The notes under the pieces were generated by a model, which did not search any database, had not been told where the DNA came from, and saw only the letters and a program-made list of their open reading frames with translations. A program made the position numbers and the translations under genes. A DNA stretch of 22,447 nt. Source: Silene noctiflora (lineage: Eukaryota; Streptophyta; Magnoliopsida; Caryophyllales; Caryophyllaceae). This document shows positions 1 through 9,166 of the stretch, in pieces. Location: positions 41,620-64,066 of the forward strand of contig VHZZ01011708.1 in the NCBI GenBank assembly GCA_009801015.1, written 5' to 3'. Every line of letters begins with the position of its first letter. The stretch's first letter is position 1.

Positions 1-135
1 TGAAATTATTATGTGGGTCCTATAATATAAACCTTGGAAAGGTTTGTCTATTGTTGGGTAAGGGTTTGTTATTGAAAAGGTTTGTTAACATGGTGCTCTT
101 AGAGGTTTGTCTATTGTGGATGCCCTTACAAAGTA

Positions 136-356
136 CTCCCTGAGTCTCGGTCATTTTTTTGCATATTCTATTTCAAAGAGTCTTGCTTGTGACGGTCTCT
201 TTAAAGAGACATCTCACAGACCATCCCCCAATTGCCCTCCCACTTGGCCCTTTGTCTCACGTCTTTTCAAAGTGACGGATTTTGTCCGTCACAAATGAGA
301 ATTTGTGATTCTATTTTGGGGTGTCTCAATCATTTGTTGTCTTTCTATTTTAGGAG
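136..356. repeat. Stowaway-like MITE fragment with two perfect palindromes (tentative)
   Basis: The sequence TA + CTCCCTGAGTCTCGGTCAT at 134-154 resembles the left end of plant Stowaway (Tc1/mariner) MITEs, and GGAGGG near 351-356 could be the matching right end. Inside are two perfect palindromes: GTCTCTTTAAAGAGAC (195-210) and GTGACGGA-ttttg-TCCGTCAC (272-292). The two ends match each other poorly, so this may be two overlapping element fragments. No gene is visible; the short ORF across it has no recognisable domain. Confidence 0.3.
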
Positions 357-539
357 GGTGTTTAATGGATAATTGAATCCTCCACGCTCAAATAAGCCAC
401 TTGTCATCTATAATTAACTCTCCCCTCTCTCTTTGGTCTTTGTGCTAAACCAAAGACGAACAAATGACCGCGACGGAGAAAGTAAGTGTTAATAGTAATA
501 AGGGTGGACATTTGTTTCGATAGGAGACCTAGACACACG

Positions 540-760
540 ACCCACTACTAGCCTGGCTCGGGCTAACTCATTCCCAGCCCACACGTCCCATTCTGCAAGG
601 CCCGCCACCCTATTTGCCTAACTGGGCCACCACCACATTCCCAGCCTGGTTCGACTCAACCCACCCACCATCAGCCCATGATGTGGGCTCAAGTCTTCTT
701 CCTCGAGCCCGACCTGACCCGATCAACCCGGTCCAGTGTCCAGGTCTAGTGAGAGGGCAT
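540..760. repeat. GC-rich dispersed repeat-like block
   Basis: This block is markedly richer in C and G than its surroundings, with repeated short words such as GGCTCGGGCT, AGCCCGACCTGACCCG and CAACCCGG. Such blocks are common as dispersed non-coding repeats in plant genomes. Overlapping short ORFs on both strands show no domain and are not supported as genes. The element class is unknown. Confidence 0.3.
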
Positions 761-923
761 AGTGGTGCTTTTAATTTAGATGAGGTTGGTTCATTTTTAT
801 TTATTTTTTCAGTAAGTGTTATGGATAACCATTCTAAATTACAATAGATGAGTGATATGACCATCACCTCAAAAAAGGTGCTGGTTTAAATAGTTTTACA
901 ATCACAATAGTTAACCATAAAAA

Positions 924-1103
924 CCTTTCTTATTCCAATACTTCACTCACTTGTCGTATTTCATATCCGATATGTATTTTGTCGAATGCGATACGACACT
1001 TTGATACTTTATTTTAGACCAAAATATTGAAAATTTCGCACAAATAGCCGTATCAGTGATACGTATTTTGCCGGATACGAGTAGACGAGTTCGAGTAACA
1101 TAG
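924..1103 (-). mobile_element. hAT-like MITE, degraded copy 1 (inverted relative to the copy at 16879-17064)
   Basis: The reverse complement of this stretch matches 16879-17064 over nearly its whole length. A core of about 120 bp (from roughly 984 to 1100) is close to identical apart from a few substitutions and small gaps. The terminal motif GAGTAACATAG is preserved at 1093-1103. The other terminus has decayed, so the start is approximate, and no target-site duplication can be seen. It is non-coding. Confidence 0.75.
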
Positions 1104-1275
1104 AATTGAGAACTTAGATCAATTTGTAATAGGTTGTTCTACCTTAACCAGAGGTCTCGTGTTTGAGTCGTCTTGAGAAAGTGGAAATGTAACGTTATTA
1201 AAACGAATGAGGGAGATCTTTACCATCCCAATGGTCCTACTTGACTGGAATCCGGACTAAACCGGATGGTTATAA
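1104..1275 (+). repeat. tRNA-derived SINE relic
   Basis: The stretch 'CCTTAACCAGAGGTCTCGTG' followed by TTTGAGTC (B-box-like region about 1153-1169) resembles the pol III B-box region of plant SINEs of the TS/Au kind. Downstream, GGAATCCGGACTAAACCGGATGG around 1250-1270 resembles the CCGG-rich tail segment of the same SINEs. The A box is poorly conserved, and no clear poly(A)/T tail or target duplication is visible, so this is an old or truncated copy. Confidence 0.4.
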
Positions 1276-1650
1276 ATGTAACATTTGCTGATTTAATCGT
1301 TACTAGTGGATAAATGGAGCAGTATCAGGAAAATTATACCAAAATGGTGTATGCATATATACAAAATTGGGATGAAAATATTGATGTTGTAAGAATTAAA
1401 ACATACCAATGAGCTTTGCTAATCCATGAATCAACTTAGGCTTGATAATGGGAATCACCGATTCGCGATCCAATTGAATAATTTCTTTCTTCTTCTTACC
1501 CATTTCTTCAAATCACCCAATTCAACAAACTTCACACCCAAAATGCAACAAAATTCATATCCCTCAAACACAATAATTTGCCTCAAAATTTTCAAATGGG
1601 GTAAAAACAAAACGGAAAGAACAAACAAATTGATTGATAAAACAAAAAAC

Positions 1651-1681
<31 letters not shown>
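1651..1681. repeat. (GAAA)n microsatellite
   Basis: About eight uninterrupted GAAA units lie in an A/G-rich stretch. A short ORF reading the repeat as KERKKERKKE is an artefact of the repeat. The surrounding 1276-1946 holds no gene that I can recognise. Confidence 0.95.
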
Positions 1682-1682
<1 letters not shown>

Positions 1683-1946
1683 GTGAAAGAATGAATAAAT
1701 GAAGCATGATAAGAGATGGAAAATGGAAGGTAAAGAGAGAGAGTAGGAGGCATAATGGATGGTGTTCAATAAAATTAATTAACCATTGTTGGTTTGAACT
1801 GAGTAAACTATGATTTTATTTTTTTGGGAGGGATTTGCTCTTCAGGCTATTTATAGGTTTTGGAGGTCTTTTGGTCAATTACAGTATTAACAAGTCCTAA
1901 CTCCTAATTGTTTCGCAGATTGTGACGGTTTTTGTATTTTCTATAG

Positions 1947-2367
1947 TAAATTATCAATAAACCTTACACTTTTTAAAACTTATTCCCTTCAAAACAAAAA
2001 ATTAAAAATTATACTCAAAATATTGCAAAATTTAAAAATTGCTTCCCAACTCATATTTTTGCATTCTTATGATAAAAATGCCCCTAATTTCTTTATTTTT
2101 CATATAATTATCAAACACCATTACAATTTTGTCCACCTTTCTACGACCCAGTGACTCCACAGTCAACCACCACAATCCTTCACCCAATCATATTCGTCAT
2201 ATGAGAATAAAAAAATCAAGAGCATTTTTGTCATAAGAATGTAAAAATAGGGGTTTGGGAGCAAATTTTAAATTTTTGCAATACTTTGGGTATAATTTTT
2301 AAAATTCTTGTTAAGACGGAGTAAGTTTAAAAAAGTGTAATTTAAAAGGGAGTTTTTGATAAATTAT
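1947..2367. mobile_element. Fold-back MITE with long (about 130 bp) terminal inverted repeats
   Basis: The left arm (about 1947-2080) reads TAAATTATCAATAAACC... and includes AATATTGCAAAATTTAAAAATT and GCTTCCCAACTCATATTTTTGC. Its reverse complement is found at about 2240-2367, including AAATTTTTGCAATACTTTGGG and TTTTTGATAAATTA. The arms agree over more than 100 bp with scattered mismatches and small gaps. The centre (about 2110-2200) is unique. It is non-coding, and no unambiguous target duplication is seen (a TA/TTA is possible), so the superfamily is uncertain (fold-back or Mutator-like). Confidence 0.7.
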
Positions 2368-2870
2368 TTTATTTTCAATTTTGTGTTTTTAATTTGTGTA
2401 TATATCATCTTTCAAAAATGGATGATTGTAAATTAATAATCTAGGAAATTTATATATAATATGTGAATTTGGATTTTATTTATAATAGAAGAATTTTATT
2501 TAATTGAAAAAAAGAGTTAACTTTTATATTTATAAGAAAATAGATGGTGATTTTGTTGCAGGAGTAAGGGAGAGTGTAGTACCGACTAGCAAGGGGGGAT
2601 AACGGTGATCAAAATAGCCGATGAGATTGGGAGCTAAACCGATTAGAATAAAATCACTCCGTATTAAACTGAATAGAGCTAATGTAAATAAAACTTAAGT
2701 TAAACCGAAGAAAACAAGCAACGTTTATATTTTAGTCGAGGATACACATCCCGTTCCGCTCCCATAACATCCCTTTAAACTTTTAAAGTAAAAAAAATTG
2801 TCTACTTGTCTTATCCCTTACCTCCACCCACACAAACAACTCCACATTTCCACACCTCAAATCTCCAACA
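2368..2870 (+). other. Upstream region of CCB1
   Basis: This is AT-rich intergenic DNA followed by the presumed promoter and 5' UTR of the gene starting at 2871. A weak TATA-like word, TATATTTT, occurs around 2726-2733, about 140 bp before the start codon. There is a CT-rich leader (about 2805-2865), as often seen in leaders of nuclear genes for plastid proteins. Another short ORF at 2806 overlaps out of frame and is not supported. Confidence 0.4.
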
Positions 2871-4074
2871 ATGGCAGCCAACTTACTCTCCCCTCCAAAT
2901 CCCCTCTCTTCCTTTTCTTCCATTTCCAACCTCAACCCCAGAAAACTCTATCTTCGTCAACTCCATACTTCAATTAAACCCAGAAACACACCAATTTCAG
3001 CTTCACTCCAACAAATTCATATAACCACACAATTAGCATCTAATTTATCAGATAATCTTCACCAAAATGCTAATTCATTACTGTTAATGACTGAAAGTGT
3101 TGGGTATTCACCTGCCAGTTATTATACTTCTTTGGGTCTCTTTGTTATCTCTGTTCCTGGCCTTTGGTCTCTCATTAAACGCTCCGTTAAATCTAAGGTT
3201 GTATATCCGTTTACCTTTTTTATTCCCTGTGAGTAGTATTTTAATCAAATTTAAACAAATGAACGTTGGTCTTATAATAACATATCTATAAGACGGTTTT
3301 ATACGAGAATTATATAAACGAAATGCAGGTGGTGAAGAAAACATTTGTGGAAGAAGAGAAGATGAAGACACCAAATCAAGTAGCAGGGGAAATTCTATCC
3401 TTTTTTACTCGAAACAATTTTGTGGTGTCTGATAGAGGAGAGACTATTACGTATGTTGCCCTTCTTTTGTGGACTATGTTTTCTCACATATTATGTTGAT
3501 AATGTCTTATTGTTGAAGACTCGGAGAGGTCTTAGCCTGGCGGTCAGAACTGACCTAATCTGACAATAGGTCACGAGTTTGTATCCCCCTCCGCCCTCTG
3601 GCCTTCCCCTATATTGTAGTTGAGACCTCATCGGAATGTGCAGATTTGAAGGAATCATGATACCAAGCAGAGGGCAAGCAGCATTACTGACATTCTGTAC
3701 TTGCATAAGCTTAGCAAGTGTTGCTCTAGTGCTTACCATCACGTTTCCGGATGTGGGCAACAATTGGTTTTGGATCACTGCTCTCAGTCCTCTCGCGTAA
3801 GTCTTGTGTCATGCTCTTTCATGGCTACACCCACTTGACCTAATTCTACCACTAATGTTTCCCTCTTTCCATTTCCTCGGGATACAGTGGAGCGTATTAC
3901 TGGAAGCGCGCGTCAAGAAAGGAACAGATCAAGGTCAAAATGATAGTCGGAGAAGATGGGAAACTGTCTGAGATCGTTGTTCAGGGAGACGATGTGCAAG
4001 TAGAGCAATTGAGGAAAGAACTCCAGCTTAATGAGAAGGGCATGGTTTATGTTAAAGGACTCTTTGAAAGATGA
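2871..4074 (+). CDS. CCB1: Cofactor assembly of complex C subunit B 1 (CCB1), chloroplastic
   Basis: Four exons join in frame: 2871-3197, 3329-3450, 3644-3796 and 3888-4074 (262 aa), all with GT...AG introns. The start ATG sits in AACAATGGC, a good plant context, and gives a Ser-rich chloroplast transit peptide (about residues 1-50). The mature part holds GYSPASYYTSLGLFVISVP (first membrane segment about 84-103), VAGEILSFFTRNNF, FEGIMIPSRGQAALLTFCTC, a second membrane segment (about 161-184), a third (about 190-206, NWFWITALSPLAGAYYW), and the tail LRKELQLNEKGMVYVKGLFE. These are the hallmarks of CCB1 as I remember the Arabidopsis protein, and the length fits. Known role of the family: a thylakoid membrane factor of the CCB (system IV) pathway that attaches haem ci covalently to cytochrome b6. 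The gene is convergent with the Rieske gene. It looks intact. Confidence 0.93.
3525..3626 (+). repeat. tRNA-derived SINE fragment inside CCB1 intron 2
   Basis: TAGCCTGGCGG at 3533-3543 fits a pol III A box (TRGCNNAGYGG). GGTCACGAGTTTGTATCC at 3569-3586 fits a degenerate B box, about 35 bp downstream, as in plant tRNA-derived SINEs. The following CCCCTCCGCCCTCTGGCCTTCCCCTATATTGTAG resembles the body of such SINEs. An internal palindrome GGTCAGaaCTGACC lies at 3542-3555. No A-rich tail is seen. It fills about half of the 193-bp intron and ends within about 20 bp of the acceptor. Confidence 0.5.
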
Positions 4075-4664
4075 TAAGAGTACTCAGAGATATTTACCTC
4101 TTCGAAATTTTGTACTACTCTTCAGGAACTATATTGCTGTAAAAAGAGACTTACAATACTGCATTCTGGTCACTTTTCCTGTGGCTATAGAGAGTTTTAG
4201 TACTCCATAATTCTGTAAGTACATCAACAATGTCAGCAACCCACTACAGAGTTTCTGGTGCGTCGAAACCCTATCATACTTCATTCCGTAACTGTATGTT
4301 ACTCGCAAATGAACAGCAAATATTATTACCTTAGTGCTTCAATAATAATAGAAACACGGAATTTGCACCAATAAAGTGTCAACTCATGCAACCCTCGTTC
4401 ACAATATAAAAAAAATTTGATGCTGCAATAAAATAACCGGCAAATTATTCTTAGTCAAGATAGCACGGCGAGTTAAAAATTACAAACTCAAAATTACACA
4501 AGCATTTTCTTTGGCTTGCTAAAAGGTAAAAACAAAACATATTTGAAGATGTTGCAGAAAATGACTGACACCCTTGCAAGGACCAAGAAGAACCAAAAAT
4601 AAAAGAAAAGAAAAAATTCTAGATATCGCCATTGTCCTTTTGAGTATAAGCCCCAAGTCACTCA
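4075..4664. other. Convergent intergenic region holding the 3' UTRs of CCB1 and the Rieske gene
   Basis: There are 590 bp between the two stop codons, with no ORF of note. The first part should be the CCB1 3' UTR, and the last part (read on the minus strand) the Rieske 3' UTR. AATAAA words on the plus strand lie at 4370-4375 and about 4426. I found no AATAAA for the minus-strand gene. Overlapping transcripts are possible at this spacing. Confidence 0.55.
4370..4375 (+). terminator. Possible CCB1 poly(A) signal AATAAA
   Basis: AATAAA lies 296 bp after the CCB1 stop codon. Plant poly(A) signals are loose, and AATAATAATA at about 4341-4350 is an alternative, so this is only a candidate. Confidence 0.35.
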
Positions 4665-7190
4665 TTAACCAATGAGCAACTTGTTGTCCTCTAAAAATTT
4701 GTATGTAGGTACCTCAAGATTCAGAGGAGCCGGCCCCTTACGAATTCTACCCGAGATATCATAATGAGAACCATGGCAAGGACAAAACCATCCATGGAAG
4801 TCTCCAGCATTTGGGAGAGGAATGCAACCTAAGTGAGTGCAGACACCAATCACAATTAGCCACTCAGGGTCCTGAACCCTATCGGCATCTGGCTGTGGGT
4901 CCCGGAGGGAAGAAATGTCAACGCTGTTTGCCAGCTTAATGTCATCTTCAGTTCGGCGCCTTATGAACACAGGCTTTCCACGCCACTTGACTGTCACGGT
5001 ACTGCCAGGCTCGATGCTAGACAAATCAACCTCAATTGATGCAAGTGCAAGGACATCTTTGCTGGCAGACATGCTCAGTACAAACTTAAGGACAAGCAAC
5101 CGAACAAGGGAAGCATATACAAATCTCCCACCAGTGAGAACAAAGTAGGCAAAGGCTCTCTTGCTGGGATCGCCCGGAGGGTATCGCTCATGGTTGTATT
5201 CATCATAAGTTATTTTTGCGGAGGGGTTCTTGATGGCCGCTGTTGTAGCTGGGACATCTGAAGTCCAGCTGTGTTCGTCTTTAGGGATAAGATGCTCAGT
5301 AGCAAAGCCTGCAACGGATGTCCAAGTCCAGGAGAATTAAGCAGAGAGTATTATTTTCCCCATCATTTATACTTCAATTATTCACATGTGTGTTGCTCAT
5401 CTCAAGATGAAAAAATTGAATAAAGTACACTACACAAAAACATTTCTAAAAACACATAAGAACGCTCTCAAGAAAACAAAATTTTCAGAACCATAAGAAA
5501 GGAGCTTCACTTCGCAAGTAAAATCCCTATGTTTTTAGCCACAGAAGCACACCTATCCGATGAACTATAACTGGTAGAACGGTATCAAAACCACAATTTT
5601 CTGATAACTAATCTTAATATTTTCCACATGCAGTATCAGTACACTGGTACTAAAGGTACAGCAATCAGGAACAACAACCTGCGTTAGATCTGGCAACAAC
5701 TTCCAGTAAAGGCTAACATTGTGTTTGGACATGAAAATAGTAGGGAAAGGGAGGAGGGAAGGATCGAAGGAGAGGGGGGAAATGATGTAGGCATTTTTTA
5801 ACACAATTTCCCTCCAAATTTTCTTATGTCGGAGCCATTTTGATGTGCCTAGGAGGAGAGGACATGGATATATCTCGATATCTAACTTCTACAAACCACA
5901 AAAGATCGCAGCTGTGCGTACCACATTAAATTGCCACACAGAGACATAATAATCAGTTGTCTCAAAAAACACATTTTGACAATAATTCGAAAGTATGGGG
6001 GCTTGTAAATCAATCGACAAACCACAACATCATAGCTTCAGAGTCCAGTCATCAACTAATGACCAATAAAACAAGTGCGCACATTATAGACTCAACAATG
6101 CAAGCAGCTTTTGCAGTGACATTATATTAAGCAAATTCATAGCTTTTACAATGACATCATGAACATCATGTTAATTAAGTTCACTCATCCATAGCCTTTG
6201 CGATGACATTATAAGCGATTACAATGGACCGCACATAAATAATCACCTCAGCTAAAATGTCACAAGATTGAATATTTATATTATTCTATCTTTCAGCAGC
6301 CCCATCCTAAATAACAAGTTCAATAAAAAAAAAAATTGTATTTCCAAAATTCATGTTACTCCCCCTAAAGGGTTCAAGCGTATGGTGAGGTAAGGGGTTG
6401 GATTATGATCAAAGGGTCGAGAATTTCTTCATGAGTTCATGGCATGTTCGGGAAACAGGAATTGATATTGAATTCCATAATTAAGACATTCAAGTATTTG
6501 CATAATCTCGTAATTTAGAATTGAGATCAACTTCAATCCATTTTCTACCTCGGAGTAGTGAATTCAATTTCAATTCCATTACTATCTTCTAATTTAGAGT
6601 TGTGGTTCGCCCCCTAATTCCAATTCCATGAGTTTCCCAACAACATTGAGAAATTGAAATTCGGAATCGAATTTCACATTATCTCCCACCAAGTTTATGA
6701 AATTGGATTTAAAATTGAATTAGAACATTTTAATTTCTACGATTGAGATCATGCAAATGAAATCAATTCCACTTTCCAATCACTACCTCAAACGATTCCT
6801 AATTCACACTGAAAAAGCGCACCCAATTCATCCAAAATAAAAATCAAATTTAAAAATCTGTCAGCAAAATCAAGACGGGAATTTTGTAGAGATCTCAAAA
6901 CAAACAATATCAGCTCAATCAACAGATCAGTCATGAACTTTAAGCAAAACAAACCAAATCAAAACCCTAATTTAACAGACAACAAAATTAAAAATTAAAA
7001 ACAATTAAATAAACTCAATCCAACAAAATGAACCCTAACCTCGGCGAGATAGATAGAAGGGGGTAAATCTGGGCTCATCATCGCAGCGGTCGGAAAACGG
7101 AGGTTTAGAAACCACGGTAGTTGTAGTGGCGGCGGAGAACCGTGACGGTGAAGAGAGAGAAGAGAGCCGCCGTGCTGCCACCCTCAGCAT
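4665..7190 (-). CDS. UCR1: Cytochrome b-c1 complex subunit Rieske, mitochondrial
   Basis: Two exons on the minus strand, 7190-7040 and 5308-4665, join through a 1731-bp GT...AG intron to give 264 aa, close to the usual plant length. Exon 1 encodes an Arg/Ser-rich mitochondrial presequence beginning [20 protein letters not shown] and ending LSRR. Exon 2 holds [20 protein letters not shown] and a membrane anchor (about 103-130, [20 protein letters not shown]...). The Rieske cluster-binding loops are CTHLGC (207-212) and CPCHGSH (226-232). By family knowledge C207, H209, C226 and H229 bind the 2Fe-2S cluster and C212-C228 form the disulfide. The end [12 protein letters not shown] matches plant UCR1. 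The protein passes electrons from ubiquinol to cytochrome c1 in complex III of the inner mitochondrial membrane. All key residues are present. The chloroplast Rieske (PetC) is excluded by the presequence and the C-terminal half. Confidence 0.96.
5309..7039 (-). other. Intron 1 of the Rieske gene
   Basis: This 1.7-kb AT-rich intron has no credible gene. It holds an A/G-rich patch (about 5740-5785, GGGAAAGGGAGGAGGGAAGG) flanked by 'gtgtttggac', which looks like a MITE remnant, and a second repeat-like stretch at about 6430-6830. Telo-box-like AAACCCTAA (about 6962) and AACCCTAACC (7031-7040, overlapping the donor) lie near its 5' end. Such words are common near the 5' ends of plant genes for translation and mitochondrial functions. 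Confidence 0.6.
6430..6830. repeat. AATTCC-rich MITE-like remnant in the Rieske intron
   Basis: The stretch is dense in both orientations of GGAATTGA/AATTCCAATT words (GGAATTGATATTGAATTCC, AATTCAATTTCAATTCC, CCTAATTCCAATTCCATG, GAAATCAATTCCACTTTCC). This pattern is common in plant hAT-type MITEs whose ends read 'gtttgg...ggaattg'. I could not pair precise ends or find a target duplication. Confidence 0.3.
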
Positions 7191-7335
7191 CGTAGGAAAT
7201 TGAATAGGGACGGTGAGATGACGGTGGTTGTTCTCTTGTTACGGTGGTTGTGGCGGCGGAGGAGAGACGTATGGGATTAAATTTAGTCTCGCTTGGCAAA
7301 TGTGTTAATGGGGGGAGTTTGGGTTGATTTGAGAG

Positions 7336-7342
7336 TTATATA
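7336..7342 (-). promoter_or_regulatory. Probable TATA box of the Rieske gene
   Basis: Read on the minus strand, CCTATATAACTC places TATATAA 146-152 bp upstream of the Rieske ATG. This would give a leader of roughly 110-120 nt, a normal plant arrangement. It is inferred from sequence and distance only. Confidence 0.45.
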
Positions 7343-8025
7343 GGTGTCTCCATGTAAATGGATCCGTCAAAACTAATCCGACCTATATAAATTAAAACTC
7401 GACTCGATAAGATTGATCTCAAACCCAAATAAGATGTAACATCAAATTTGTCTGAGTTTTTTTGGACATTTGAGTACAATTGACCCAACTCAAAACAATC
7501 TCTCTTATATTTTCACGTTCTTATTGTTTCGAAAAAAAAAAATCGTCAAAAAACATTTACTTTCGAAATTTCATTTGTGTTATTTCAACTTTATTTTTGT
7601 ATTGTAATAACTAAAAAATGATAAAATCACTATTTTATACGTAGACTAGAGAGTAAGTGTGGGACAACAATAATATTGACTTTATCTCATACTCAAATTG
7701 AATATAGTCTCTCGTGATAAAACAAACAAGTTTTTATTAGTTTTTAAGCTGAATCTTGAAAACGTAAGACTTAATTTGAGACTTATTATTTATTGTGAAA
7801 TATTTAGTGAGAAAATAGCTCACATATATTGTTATACAAATTTATTACGAGTCTAAGCACTAAAAAAATACTAATAAAACTGATTTTGGACATAATTTTA
7901 AAATGAGATTTTAATAATTGTGGTATGAGGATAAAGAATAGCCTAAAATAGAGCACACTAGACAATATAAATTCGATTAGTTGGTCTATTTTGATTTTTA
8001 AGAGAGAGTGAAAAGCGCCCCTCAT
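7343..8025. other. Gene-free AT-rich intergenic DNA
   Basis: It contains scattered fragments typical of plant repeats and an A-run at about 7532-7541. Short minus-strand ORFs in it show no recognisable domain or composition of a real protein. I see no RNA gene. Confidence 0.6.
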
Positions 8026-8380
8026 AGATAGGTAAGATAACTACTTAACCATGCACCAATAATAAAAAAAAAGTACTAAACTTGGGAGAGACGGACTCTC
8101 ATTGAGTTATTGAGAGACCACTCTTTCGTACCCCTTTAGATGTGTTTCATACCCCTTTATTATTGATTGTGATTCCAAAGTAACACCTTAATTTCGTACC
8201 TATTTACATAGTAGGTGTACCCATTATATTCTCAATCATGGTTTGTACCTATTTTATTACTTAAAGTACCATTTTTTCTTTGCATTGTAAAATAGTCTCT
8301 TAATAAACTTATTCAGAGACCGTTTTTCATGAGACATACTCAAAAAAAAAAAAAAAAAAAGATAGGTAAGATAACTACTT
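8026..8380 (+). mobile_element. Retroposed sequence with 21-bp target-site duplications and poly(A) tail
   Basis: A perfect 21-bp direct repeat, beginning AGATAGGTAAG and ending AACTACTT, lies at 8026-8046 and 8360-8380. Between them is a 313-bp insert (8047-8359) that ends in a run of A at 8342-8359 directly against the right repeat. Insert + poly(A) + long target duplication is the signature of LINE-machinery retroposition. The insert has no clear pol III A/B boxes and no ORF, so it is not an ordinary tRNA-SINE. It carries inverted-looking words GAGAGACGGACTCTC (left) and CAGAGACCGTTTTTCATGAG (right), and repeats of TTCGTACC/CATACCCCTTT. It may be a retroposed non-coding transcript or an unclassified SINE. 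Confidence 0.75.
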
Positions 8381-8434
8381 CTTTTGCGGGTCCCTTGAGA
8401 TTTTGTGTATTTTATCACATTCCCTATATACTAA

Positions 8435-9166
8435 GGGGCCGTTTGGTTGAAGGTCTATAAGAAAGGGAAAGGGAAACAAAGTTACTGATTTCCTTTGTTG
8501 GTGTTTGTTTGACACAAACAAAGGGAATGAAACTCCCTTCCTTACCCCTCAATCCATCTAACTCCTTACCCCCCACCCCCCAAGGTATGAGATTCTATTA
8601 CCCTTGTTACCTTTCAACCACCTTATTCACCAACCACCACACTTGCGGCTACCACCACACCAACCATCACCATAACGCCGCCACCACCACCACCACGTCA
8701 TCGCCACCGCCACCGCCACCACCGCCATGACGCAACCACCACCGTCACCACCGCCACAACCACCCCACCTAAACCACCCACACAACAAAATAAACCACAA
8801 CCCATCAATCTTCTCTCCAAGTACCCCAGACCGCCGGATTTCGAGGGATGGGGAGGATTTTTTTAGGGTGAAGAGTGACGGTTGTGGTGTTGGAGTGGGT
8901 TGGGGCGGCGACGGCAAGTGGGCGACAATGTCGGGTGGGGCGATGTGGTGGGGTCTCAGTAGTAGCGGGGTGGGGAGACGATGGTTGCAGCCATTTGTGA
9001 GTAAATAAGTGGTTGTTTATGGTGGTGTGTTAGTGGTAGGATTGAGAGTGGGTGGACCATTAACTCCCTTTCTTGTTGTAACCAAACAACTAGTTAAATT
9101 TTAGGTAATCCTTTACCTTTCCCCCTCTTACCCTTTCTGGTTTCCTTTCTCTAACCAAACGCCCCC
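8435..9166. mobile_element. PIF/Harbinger (Tourist-like) non-autonomous element, 732 bp
   Basis: The left end GGGGCCGTTTGGTT and right end AACCAAACGCCCCC are inverted repeats (13 of 14 positions). They are flanked by the 3-bp duplication TAA (8432-8434 and 9167-9169), as expected for PIF/Harbinger. Purine-rich subterminal stretches (AAGAAAGGGAAAGGG; on the other strand GAGAAAGGAAACC) extend the resemblance. The interior is low-complexity CCA/CCG-rich and then GGTGG-rich, with no transposase. The His/Pro- and Gly/Trp-rich ORFs here are products of that composition. Confidence 0.75.
8651..8728. repeat. CCA/CCG trinucleotide-rich low-complexity tract
   Basis: Degenerate runs of ACC, CCG and CAC trinucleotides lie inside the Harbinger-like element. 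They create spurious poly-Pro/poly-His reading frames on one strand and Gly/Trp-rich frames on the other. Confidence 0.85.

Noticed and set aside
610-867. Overlapping ORFs on opposite strands
   Set aside because: They are open only because the block is GC-rich; no domain and no conserved start context.
2806-3024. ORF starting upstream of CCB1
   Set aside because: It is out of frame with CCB1; the ATG at 2871 has the better context and leads into the conserved protein.
7105-7299. 64-residue minus-strand ORF overlapping the Rieske first exon
   Set aside because: It is in a different frame from the Rieske start at 7190. The 7190 frame joins through good splice sites to the Rieske body and looks like a presequence.
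8509-9008. Pro/His-rich and Gly/Trp-rich ORFs on both strands
   Set aside because: They are produced by CCA/CCG and GGT repeats inside the Harbinger-like element; there is no conserved domain.
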